Part shown: positions 39,208-49,937 of the stretch, in pieces
Layout: each line of letters opens with the position of its first letter
Numbering within the stretch: position 1 is the stretch's first letter
DNA from: Centroberyx gerrardi
Taxonomy: Eukaryota > Chordata > Actinopteri > Beryciformes > Berycidae
DNA length: 64,000 nucleotides
Assembly: GCF_048128805.1 (NCBI RefSeq)
Contig: NC_135998.1
Location: 26,928,896 to 26,992,895, forward strand
Direction: 5' to 3'
Made by a program: the position numbers and the translations under genes
The notes under the pieces: model-generated
Databases searched by the model: none
What the model was told of the DNA's origin: nothing
The model's input: only the letters and a program-made list of their open reading frames with translations

Positions 39208-41404
39208 TGGGAGGAGCCTACTGTACATGTTCAAGTAGGTATGTAAAAACACCATCTCTTACCGTAAATTAAAAATAAGTAGCTATATTTACTTTGCTGT
39301 ATGGTAACATTATGTATAATTTTCCTCTTGTAAATTTTTTTTCTCAGCACCCTCAAGTGCTTTACAGTAGTGGTAACATAGAGGCTACAGTGTTGTGGCG
39401 ATTATTTTAACAGCTGGCCTTCTGCTGCCTCTTTTGCACCTTTTTCTTTAACTGTAAAGTTAACAGGTAAAGTGCTGCTACTACAGTAAATGGATGCCAA
39501 AGTTAAGGATGTGCAAGGAAAAAGAAAAGGAAGTATGTTGTCTCCTAACTCTGACATACCTTGTTTGTACCTGCCAGCGGAGCTTCCTTGCAGGCCATGA
39601 GCTGACTCCCAGATACTCTCAGGGCCCGCTCAATGCGGACCGGGTACGAGAAGCATACGCTCTCGAATGCTGCCATTTGGTATGGTCTTACAACATCCTG
39701 TATCAGCATTTCTAAACTAAACAATATGGGACACGTCCAGCTTTGTCATCTTTCTTTTCATTTTAATTTGTTTTGCAACTGTATGTAATGTAAAAATTAA
39801 AATACACACATTTAATTGTCATTTTTTACAGGCCCTTACTCCCCCCACAAGTAATGATTAAACATGAAAAAATAACTTATTTGCTTTTCAAAGGATACGT
39901 ACAGCATTCTCTGGACTTTCCAGTTCCTTTTAATATATGCATTCCTAATCTTATCTGAAATGCTTGTTTCTTTATTTAGCTCTTGTAGCAGTAATAGCCA
40001 GTAGTCCATGAGCTAAAACCTGGTTTGTACTTGGACCCTACTGTGTTGAAAAAGTGCATTATTATTTGTACATGTATTGTTCTGTTTTCTGTTACTGACA
40101 GCGATGGGAAAGACTCCTCTTTTTAAACCTTGTTAATTTTCCTCTAACAAATTTTCTTCTTAACCTTTGTAAAACATGAAGAATCAGAGTATCACTACAT
40201 CTCCAGAAATTTGCATGTAATGCTTTCTTTAATGTGTATTTTTGACCAATTGAAGGCTTCTTTCATTTAGTATTTTGGCTTTGACTTCTTCAATTTATTG
40301 CACTTCAGGATTTCTAGCTTATGGACTAACTTATGTTTTTTTATTCTAAAAAGAATTGTTCTCAGTTTTTGTTGTTTTTACATTGGACATAAAACACACA
40401 GGGGATTCCTATGGTTTATTTGTGGATTAGGCCTAACAGTTCGTTGTTCACCAATGGTTGATTTTCTTTTCTTTTTTCTTGTTTTTTCTAGGCTTCAAAG
40501 CGATGGAAGACTGCTGTCCTCTGATGGAGCATTGGCCGGAGAGACGATGGTATCCAGGCAAAGATCACAAGCTGATTGTAAGATGATAATGAAGAGTACT
40601 CTGATCTACATTTCCTCTCTATTTCGCATTGTATTTGTTGTATCTGTCGAAGCTTTCAGATTTTGATGTTTTGCGTTTACTTAGAATACTGCAAAGTTTC
40701 AGCAGTTTGAGCTTATAAATTACTTATTCCCTTTTTTAAATTTTGTGTCAAATGTGAATCAAACGCTATTTGTGAATTGCCTCATCTAATACTTAAATCA
40801 AAATTGTGTTGGATTAGCTGAACAGATCACAAAATTTATACAATATTGTGGTAGCAAAGATACAAGATTGGTTGTTACATTATCATTCATCCTTTATCAC
40901 TCAAATAATACATATGTTGTTACAGAGTTTGACAGTCATTATAAACATATATATATATACAATGGAATGGATAACAAAGAAATGTGATACAATAAAAATG
41001 ACAAAAACGCTTTTGATTTGTGATCCTTTTTGAAATATGAATATTTGAGTGGTAATTGCGTCATGTGTGACTGTTGGAGTGTAAGGAAGTATTTCGGCTT
41101 CTGAAGTGATGCCAACTTTTTAACAATTTAAGTTCTGCAGCTCTGAATTTTATCTTTACAGCATTAGACGTCATTGTCGAGTCAGCTACCTGAGATAATA
41201 ACATTAAGTTGCCTTTTGAATTTTACATAAATATTTTGATCTTGAAATGGTGTAAAACATCTTATTGTACAAGCTGAAATGATTAGAAATTCACTTAAGA
41301 CAGTGATTAAATCACAAAATGCCTGTTAAGGGAAATTGGCTGTTGGTGAGCTTTTTCCCATCTTTATAGCCTTCAATCCTGAAGCAGTTGACCTTTAGTG
41401 TGAT
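39208..41404 (+). other. HNRNPD 3' UTR with candidate UTR introns; convergent with VAMP8-like gene
   Basis: Thirty bases after the stop a good donor (aag-tag-gtatgt, GT at 39239) is followed by an acceptor ttttttctcag ending at 39347. A further exon-like block is bounded by tttgtacctgccag (ends 39577) and a gtacga donor (GT at 39644). A strong acceptor gttttttctag ends at 40491. Mammalian HNRNPD is known for alternatively spliced 3' UTR introns, so these sites fit UTR splicing. No separate gene was recognised. Confidence 0.5.
40991..40996 (+). terminator. Candidate HNRNPD poly(A) signal AATAAA
   Basis: Canonical hexamer about 1.8 kb after the stop, in an A/T-rich 3' UTR. Confidence 0.5.
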
Positions 41405-42331
41405 TTAGATAACCTTGGTAGCAAAGAGGATAATGAGGATAACGATGATCAGCACAATCACGCCAATTATGATCATCATTTTAATGTTTTTCCACCAGTA
41501 TTTCCTGGCAACCCGTGTGGATGTTCTTTGGAAGGAGTCAGCCTGAAAAGAAACCAAAGCATAATAGTTACTTGAAACCTGGTGACACCCAATAATTGTT
41601 CTAACTACCTTGTGGCTTCCAGGGAGCCAGATAGGAAGTTTTCAGGTGACAAGCTGATTCTCTAAACAACATGGTGACAGGGTAGGGAACCCAACGCGTT
41701 CACTCTTACTAAATACTTACAGTTGCCTGCAGGTCATCTGTCTTGTCAATCAAATCATCTAATCTGTCTCCCCTCTCCAGCACTTTGTTGATGTTGTCTT
41801 TCAGAATAACTTTCACCTCATTGACCTGGCCTTGCACCTGGTCAAGCTTATTGGAAGAGTCAGCCACAGGTGGCTGAGAAGTTGAGTCAGCCTATGAAAA
41901 ATAGGGGAAAAGGAGAAGGCAGAAAACTCAGTTTTAGGTGGTAAAAACAAGCCATTGGTCCCAATAACTAACGCTGACACCACACGAGCCGGATGTGGGG
42001 GCAACAGCCTCTGTGCCGGCACTTTCTCCATTACAGTAGAAGAACTCACTTCCTGCAATTGTGTTGTAGGGAACTGCGCTATCAGATGTGAGTGAATTTA
42101 CCGAGGCCTACATGATAGTCACATGTAAACCACAAGCTCTGCGGTTACCTGTTTGCCTTGGTTAACCAATAATGTAATATTTATAGGCTTACTGTCACAA
42201 TCCTAATTTCTGCCACAATAGAGATTATTCTTAGATAGTACAATGATGAAAAACAAATCTTCGGTGACTTGCAAAAAGACAACCATCTAAACGTTAACTT
42301 CCCTCCATAACAAAAGTACATCACTCACCAT
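41405..42331 (-). CDS. vamp8: VAMP8-like R-SNARE
   Basis: Short brevin-type vesicle SNARE that pairs with Q-SNAREs in endosomal, lysosomal or secretory fusion. Three coding exons on the minus strand: 42331-42329 (only the ATG), 41891-41721 and 41542-41405; 103 residues. The SNARE heptads run from about residue 16 ([12 protein letters not shown]) to 71 with the zero-layer Arg at position 41 ([12 protein letters not shown]). Then comes the juxtamembrane [10 protein letters not shown] and a C-terminal transmembrane helix rich in Ile. The [12 protein letters not shown] block and the end LFAT are nearest to VAMP8 among human paralogues, and a MAT gene lies next to it as VAMP8 lies near MAT2A in human 2p11. 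The SNARE part ([16 protein letters not shown]) is diverged, so VAMP5 or a fish-specific paralogue remains possible. Confidence 0.85.
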
Positions 42332-43865
42332 GGTAGTTAATGTTTATCACAACCAACGGAACAAAAAACAAAATCTTTACAGAGTTGTGTTATCCAGTCC
42401 TGCCAGCATAGTAAACAAATGCAGAAAAGTGCTCCTGGTGACTGTATGAGTCATACAGTAAGAGCAGACCTAATGTCTACTTAAGGTTGCACCCCTCTTG
42501 TGTTACATATTAACTACCTGCTGTTTCAATGAAAGTCTGTCATTGGCTTAACATGAGCCAGACCTCATCACTACAAAGAACTAGAATTAGTAGGAAGGAC
42601 GTGCAGTGGCTCCATTTCCTGCTTTTTCATGAGCTTTTCTGCCCACGTATGTCAGACGAGTCAATTCTATACCTAAAAACCACCCGAGTGGACTGCTAGT
42701 TCAGTCATAAAAGAAGAAAAAACACTGCTCTTACTGACAATATCTGCTCTATTAGCCCCAGTTCTATGAATTTTACATACCATCAGCCCTCCTAGCACGG
42801 GATGCAGGTCAGCACTCAACTGATACGTCTGGGCAAAGGCCACTGAGAGCTGTTTGCAAAGGAGCTGGACGGCAATAAAAAGCTGAAGTCACTTGCTTGC
42901 TCCACTTGATTTCCATGTCCTGTGTTGTGCAGTCTGTGCGTTCAGTTAGCAGTGTGACAACCAGGAAGGGAGGTGGTTCCTGTATGCAAATACACTTCAT
43001 CCATGTTGTTTTTAAACGAGAGTAGAGCTTACCGTGTGTGGAAGCTTTGTTGTTAGGTTCTTAATTACTTACAAAAAATGAAGTGATGTACATGAACCGT
43101 AGCTCCCAAGAAGAAACATGAAAAAGAGCATGACACACCACGTTCTCTTTCTCTTATCATATTAATCTAGCCGTATTCCTGTGGACAAACCCTAGAATTC
43201 ATTTATAATCTGACTGTTGTAACAAAACTTACAGGCCTTCCTGGACTCAAAACCAAGCTCTGTGATGCTGACATGCAGTTCCATCTTCTACCAGAGTGGG
43301 GTATCTGAAACTGATAGTTGAAGCATTTTTCAACCTGTAACCTGTAGGCTTGCAATGGAAGGAAAATTCAATACAGCGATCCAACTGGAAAAGGTTTAAG
43401 TAAACACAATGACATCTTCTAAAATTATAGATGTATAGATACACATACACACACAGTACAGTGCAATTTGTTAATAGTTCCCATATTCATGAGATAAAAT
43501 GCAGCCATACCTTCCCTGGTTACTACTACTCTAGTTGGCTTGTTATTCATGGCACTATTAAGTGTATTTTCGTCCCTAATATAATGGGAATCATTGTCAG
43601 AAGCAATATGGTTTGTCTCTGTGTCTGCAGTGTGACACCGGGAATGAGTGTTTCCCACTGATTTCCCCTGATTACCTGACGACTATTATGCTGGAAAGAT
43701 GGAGCGATGACAAAGTCTGTGAAGTGAATGGGAGGAAAGTTGTAGAGACACCAGTATGGACTAGGAAAGTTAAGAATACTTTTAACTGTGTGCTGTATTT
43801 TAAGGTTTATGAGTTGATAGGTTTAAAGTCTCCCATTCAGCGACACTATAGAGAATCTTGACTTT

Positions 43866-43868
<3 letters not shown>

Positions 43869-43905
<37 letters not shown>
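43869..43905. repeat. (GT)n microsatellite
   Basis: About 18 GT units. Confidence 0.95.
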
Positions 43906-43909
<4 letters not shown>

Positions 43910-44456
43910 CATATGGATTTGTTTTGCTTACAGTGTATCCCAATGCATCAGCCCTGCAGAGGAGAGAAAAGCAGAGAGCAAGGAGGGGAGGAAGAGGAAT
44001 AGCAGTCTGTAGGTGGTAGTATTAGTAGTACTAGTGGTAATAGAGAAATAATAGTGTATTTATCGTTTATCAAGACAAAATACTGGACTCATGGCAGTTC
44101 TGCAGAGCCTAAACACACTAAGTTCAGGATATGCTGCTCTGACAAAAAAGGATGTGGGCGTTACAGTCATACAGTTGAACAGTGGGAGGAGCTGCACTTT
44201 GCTGAATGCTTGCCAAATACTCAAGGGCAGCAACTGATTACATAATATTTGAGGAGCTATATAGTTACAAAAACATAAGGGCAGTATTGCCATGCTGACT
44301 GTGCTTTATAGGATTAATCATGATTGCAACATGTCTTTGTCCAGTCAAACTGCTTGACTTCTATACAGCTGCTGCCAGTATTAAACTGAGGCATTACAAG
44401 AACAATGAGTGCATGATCATTTTTATAATCAGAACATAAGCACAATGTGCCAAAAA

Positions 44457-44479
44457 TGTGTGTGTGTGTGTGTGTGTGT
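44457..44479. repeat. (GT)n microsatellite followed by a G-rich run
   Basis: About 11 GT units, then tttgggggtggggtgggggtgg. Confidence 0.85.
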
Positions 44480-45148
44480 TTGGGGGTGGGGTGGGGGTGG
44501 TAGTAAACATTTTATGTAGCTGCAGTTTGGTCAATAATATTCGATTTAATGCACTTTTCTAATGTCTGTTGGTGGTTATATTGTAAGAAAAGTTTATTTC
44601 CTCTGTTGACGGGTTTATAATCTTCCTGCAATTCAGATAAAGTGGTATCAAACCTGAACAACAGACAAAAGATTTCACCCCGATGTTTTGTTTATGCTGT
44701 GTAATGAACAACAGCGACACCTTCAGGCCGTCCGGGGTAACGGCTGCAGGGATTTTGAACATGTCCCAGGCGCAGCGGACACGTTTACAGCACACTGCGC
44801 AGTCGGAAATAAAAGCAAAGCCATTCACGGAAAATCCACCGGATATGATGAAGTAAAGGATTAAAGTCGCTGCTGATGTAGAGTAAGACATTTGCCACGA
44901 CTCTAAGGTGACTGGCGAAAAGGTATTTGTCCTCAAAGTAGGGGTCGAGCATCCAAAATAGAATTTACTGCCGTGCCATAAACTCATTTATGGCTTCTCG
45001 CGAGAAGGGTTCAACGATCAGGGTTAATTATTGTTTGACCACTCTCAGTCGGCGACGATCAATGCATTTACTCGTAGTGTGCTTGGTGAAAAACAGCGTG
45101 CTCTGACTCGACATCCACTTCACTAAGCTTTCTGCAACAGAGCTGAAC

Positions 45149-45787
45149 ATGAACCCGGGCGGGAGCTGCAGCGGGAAGACTTTCCTCTTCACGTCTGAAT
45201 CAGTGGGACAAGGACACTCTGGTATCGTATTCACATGTTCGACTGTCATTATATGTTTGTCCCGTTTACCGAGTGTGCTGCCCGGGCCTGTCCGCGTACA
45301 CACACTGATCGCTGATCCTGGATAGATACACCACATCCCTCCTACTGTATACTCTCTTCGACTCTTATGGTTAAAGTTACATTCAGTTCTACTCTACTCT
45401 ACTCTATTCTACATTTCCCCAATAATCTCTGCAATCAAGGACTTTTTACTGTATAAAGCAGCCTATATGTCCCTTTCCCCAAGCTTATTACGTTCTGTCA
45501 GCGGCTGCATGAGTTTTCATCTCAGGTTTTGTGTTCACAGATAAAATGTGTGATCAAATCAGTGATGCGGTTCTCGATGCATACCTGACTCAAGACCCTG
45601 ACTCTAAAGTGGCCTGTGGTAAGTATTGCATTTTTATGACATGGTCATATCATCATATAATTAAGTGGGAACATCAATTCAATGTGCTTTATTGGCATGA
45701 CAGTTTACAAACAATATTGCCAAAGCATGTAACCAGAAGTTAATCATCAATTAACCAACATTTCAGAAAATTAATCCCACCCCCTCC

Positions 45788-45830
<43 letters not shown>

Positions 45831-48800
45831 GCTGTGTCTCCACTGTCCACTGGCTATCAGTGTTTCTGTGTTTATGTAACTCACGGGAAGAATTCCTAGA
45901 TGTGTCTCCACTCTTGCAGCTGTTCTCTCCCCACTTGTAGAGGCATACCAAAAAAAAATCTTCTCAGATGGGGGTCGATGGGATATGAGGTTCTGTCTGG
46001 GGGTCCTTGAGAAGCCCTGGTCTGGCAGTGGTAGAGATGGACAGATTTCAGAGGGCGAACCCTTCTGTCTTGTGGTCACTATTGTTCATCTATTAAGTAA
46101 AGGGCAGGCAGACTCGAGTCACTTCTTCCTCGTTAATTTCCTCCTCCTTCCTCCTTCATTTCGGGTTATTGCATTATGTCCATGATTTCTGAGAGGATTT
46201 TGATGGTGAAGAGAGGAATGAAGTGGGGGATCAATGCTCTGTCCTCCCTCAGAAACTACTCTCAAGGTTCCCTTAAGCAAGGCACTCAACACCCAGCTGC
46301 TTCTGTGGAGTTGCTCAGTGGCCAATGATAAAAAAAACGGCTGTACTTTGCAGCTCCAAGGACTAACTGTGTAACTGTGCAAAAGTGCACCAGAGATTGC
46401 TTGGCCTTTAAAGGCATTATCATGAAGAAGCTGAATGGCTTCAATGCCAGTAGCTCACTTAATTCAAAGTTTTCTATTGACTCACTGTGTTCCTGTCTGT
46501 CGTCTGTCTTTGGTCGTTTGGTTCGCTTTGTTCATTTGATACTTTCCTTGACTCCGCCTGTCTTCTGTTTTCTTCGGCTCCCTACAAATAAACAGCTAAT
46601 GAGGATGATCAAAGCAGACATTTCAGTTAAAGTTGCATGTCGTGTTACTGCTTTATTGATCATTGTTGGAATGATTACATTTAAAGCCAAATTGATCATT
46701 AGACCCCCATTTGACCTGAAGCTAGACAAAATTGAAGATATTACCGAACACTCGCCCCACCTCATTTGGTTTGTGTACTCAGCTCTCCTGCCTTTTCTCT
46801 CTCCGCAAGCACCCATCTGTCTCTGAAGCAGTCTGAAGCAGTTTATCAGTCCATTAACCCATAGAGTTACTCTGAAATACAGGAGGTTAACAAGGGAAAG
46901 GGAGGAGCGCAGTGGGAGACTATCTTTAGGTAGAGAGAAATCAATCTGCCTGCAAGTCTTAAACAGTCTGTGCAGTTGACAGAGAAACACATCACACACA
47001 CACTGCTGATCTCCAGTTCACTAGTTTGCATTCAGCGTGCGTTGAATCTTTTCCTAAATGTAATAGTCAAAAAAGCAAAGTGGGTGCTCCAGTTTATTTC
47101 CTGTACTGGGTCTAGGAACAACGGTCTCCCAAACTCCGAAACCAGAGTGTTAATACTCTGACCTGTTGGTATAAAGTCTGAAACCTCTCCATAAACTCTG
47201 ATAAGAAGGCTGATTTTGTTGAATGTTTGCGTTTTAACACTAAAATTCAGTTCACTCACATAATAAAAACACATAATAAAATACACAACAAAAACAATAT
47301 CCATAACAGATCACTGCAACATGTACAATATGGACAAACATCAATTAATAAGCACAGACATGGAGTCAGTAGCTTGGAATAGTGCAATAAAAAGCCACTC
47401 ATTGCAAAATACAGGCAAAAGATGCTTTATGGTTTCATGTCCAAATTAACTGATAGAATTGCAGTGGAGATAAATTAATTCCTGGTTCTTTTACTAGTTA
47501 GTATTAGTTTTATGGTTTCTGGTTTATGGTTCATACACACAAATATTGACTTGACTGTTCTAGACAACATGAATAATAGACAGGAAATTACAAATCATAT
47601 CTTGTTTGTCTAAAGGGGAACAACACTAAACTATTTAGTGTTGTTCCCCTTTAGACAAACAAGATTATAGATCATTTCCCAAATATAATTATGTAATGCA
47701 TCCGGCAAAAAAGGCTGGCTTCTACCTGGTATTGAAACACTGACTCATATTCATAAGACGTGATGTTTTGCAACAGAATGCGTGGCGAAGACAGGCATGA
47801 TCCTGCTGTGTGGAGAAGTGACATCTAAGGCCAAAGTGGATCTTCAGTCAGTCGTGCGGGACACCGTCAAGAACATCGGGTATGATGACTCTTCCAAAGG
47901 TACGGTGGGATTTCTTGTGATTCTTGTTAATAATGGCACATATACACTGACAGAGGATGCTGATGTCGGCCTGGCTGTTTCTGCAGGTTTTGACTATAAG
48001 ACCTGCAATGTCCTGATAGCGCTGGAGCCACAGTGTGAAGAGATAACAGAGTGTGTGTTTGAAGGCCGGGATCAGGAGGACATCGGTGCCGGGGACCAGG
48101 TCCAGTTCACCATCTTTAATTCTTATTCAGTCTACCTTTACTTTTACCTCTATTGTTTTGTTTTACGGACTGAGAATGGTTGTAGAAAGTCACTTTGGGG
48201 AAACAAGCCTGCCTGTGTTAAGGGAATGTTGCACTAGGGGCGGGAATCACCAAAAAGCTCCTAAAAGGACTTCATCATAATATTACAGCCATTATACAAT
48301 AATATTGTGATCCATTGCAATGTGATATTTCAAAGCTGAACTAATACATCATTTGGAAATAAAACGTCAAAAGTGAAAAAAACATTGAGTTATTAGATGA
48401 TATTCTCAGGCTCTCTCTCAATGGTCATTTTTACCATTTTCCAGAAAATGTAATTATAATGTCTTCCATTTAAGCATGGAATTTGAATTTACAAAAATAA
48501 CAAATAATAACAATAATAATAATAATAATAATACTTTGAGCATCAACGTATCTCCAGTACCTTTGACATGACTTCATTTGATCAGAGGACCTCACTTCCA
48601 TCTTTAACAGGCTTCTTGCCTCTTCAGGGTTTGATGTTTGGCTATGCCACAGATGAGACTGAGGAGTCTATGCCCTTAACCATCCTTTTGGCTCATAAAC
48701 TCAACTACAGGATGAAGGAGCTGTCGCGCAACGGAGAGTGTCCGTGGATACGACCAGACTCCAAAACACAGGTGAGCCACTTTAGAATATGAAGTGGGGG

Positions 48801-49937
48801 GTTAAAAGATGAAATTTGCCACGCTGTTAGCTTCATAGGGCATGGGACAGAGGGTTTAGTTTCAGTTCACTGTCTCCTTTCCTGCAGGTCACAGTGGAGT
48901 ATAGAGACAACATGGGCGCCATGGAGCCAGTGCGTGTTCACACTGTCGTCATCTCGGTGCAGCACAGCCCCGACATCACCCTGCAGGAGATACGACACAA
49001 CCTGATGGAGAAAGTGGTCAAGGTTGTCATTCCTGCCAAGTACTTGGACGACAAGACCATCTACCATCTGCTGCCTAGTGGGAAATTCCTTCTGGGTGGC
49101 CCACAGGTCAGTGAGGGCCGGGGTGAAGAACGACACTTCTGTTACAGTGTGTGTGTGTGTGTGTGTGTGTGCATGAGTTCACTCACATGTCTTTCTATCA
49201 TCAGGGAGATGCGGGACTCACAGGACGCAAAATCATAGTGGACACCTACGGAGGCTGGGGAGGCCACGGAGGAGGGGCGTTCTCCGGGAAAGACTACTCC
49301 AAAGTGGATCGATCCGGGGCCTATGCAGCGCGCTGGGTGGCAAAGTCCTTGGTTAAAGCCAAACTATGCAGGAGAGCGCTGGTGCAGGTGAGGAGGTGCA
49401 GAGCTTAATGCTGTTCAGCTACACTGCAGCGGGGTGATGGAAGGGCCCAAAGCCCACTGTAAGAAACAGGAAACTCCCCCAATACGCCTCTTTACTGTAT
49501 GTCAACAGAACTATGTGATCAGGTATTGATTAGTAATGACTGGGGGGTTTGGTGTCTCGTCCGTCACGCCCCACAGATCTCCTATGCTATCGGCGTGAGC
49601 CACCCACTCTCCATCTCGGTGTTTCACTACGGCACGTCGACCAGGGATGAAGACGACCTGCTGCAAATAGTGCAGAAAAACTTCGACTTGAGACCGGGAG
49701 TCATTGTGAAGTACGTGCAGGTTTTCATAGCATTTTAGCTGCAAAAGGGTTACATGAAACCTTGGTTTTGTGAACAGTCTTTTGATGAAACTGCAAAGTA
49801 TAACAGTATGATCTTGAATGCATTTCTTTTACAGAGAACTGGGTTTGAAGAGGCCAATTTACCAGGCCACCGCCTGCTACGGTCACTTTGGCAGGGAGGA
49901 GTTTCCCTGGGAGAAGCCGAAGAACCTGGTGTTTTGA
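45149..49937 (+). CDS. Methionine adenosyltransferase, divergent MAT1A/MAT2A-family paralogue
   Basis: Catalytic subunit that makes S-adenosylmethionine from methionine and ATP. Nine exons: 45149-45221, 45541-45618, 47777-47899, 47987-48099, 48628-48771, 48888-49106, 49205-49387, 49577-49710, 49835-49937; phases join to 389 residues (human MAT1A and MAT2A: 395). Present are [13 protein letters not shown] (residues 14-26), [18 protein letters not shown] (125-142), [47 protein letters not shown] and the C-terminal [19 protein letters not shown]. The key His23, Asp25 and Lys26 are kept, but the usual GEGHPDK is GQGHSDK here and the usual DRSAAY is DRSGAY. Some blocks are closer to MAT1A (LLCGE, VVRDT, KNLVF); the neighbouring VAMP8-like gene suggests the MAT2A locus. 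It may be the fish 'mat2a-like' gene; the exact orthology is open. Intron 2 (2.2 kb) holds a microsatellite and a perfect 32-bp hairpin. Confidence 0.9.
45791..45827. repeat. (GT)n microsatellite, MAT intron 2
   Basis: About 18 GT units. Confidence 0.95.
47599..47665. repeat. Perfect 32-bp inverted repeat with 3-nt loop, MAT intron 2
   Basis: 47599-47630 (starting atcttgtttgtctaaagggg) is exactly reverse-complementary to 47634-47665; the loop is cta. It lies about 110 bp before the acceptor of MAT exon 3. Confidence 0.97.
48508..48534. repeat. (AAT)n microsatellite, MAT intron 4
   Basis: About 8 AAT/AAC units. Confidence 0.85.
49147..49172. repeat. (GT)n microsatellite, MAT intron 6
   Basis: About 12 GT units in a 98-bp intron. 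Confidence 0.9.

Larger units (their letters stand above)
42332..45148. other. Divergent spacer between the VAMP8-like gene and MAT
   Basis: 2.8 kb with no recognised gene. It contains (GT)n runs at 43869-43905 and about 44457-44479, a g/t-rich stretch after the latter, and presumably both promoters. Open frames of up to 142 codons exist but have no family signature. Confidence 0.65.

Noticed and set aside
44559-44987. 142-codon open frame on the minus strand between the VAMP8-like gene and MAT
   Set aside because: No family motif, no splice partners, composition like the surrounding DNA; treated as chance.
46377-46999. Open frames of about 150 codons on both strands in MAT intron 2
   Set aside because: They lie inside an intron, overlap each other on opposite strands and show no recognisable domain.
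47599-47665. Canonical microRNA precursor
   Set aside because: The stem is perfectly paired with a 3-nt loop, unlike animal pre-miRNAs, which have bulges and larger loops; kept as a hairpin of unknown role.
48100-48237. Longer frame running past MAT exon 4
   Set aside because: It is read-through of the exon into its intron; the family continues GLMFGYAT in the next exon.
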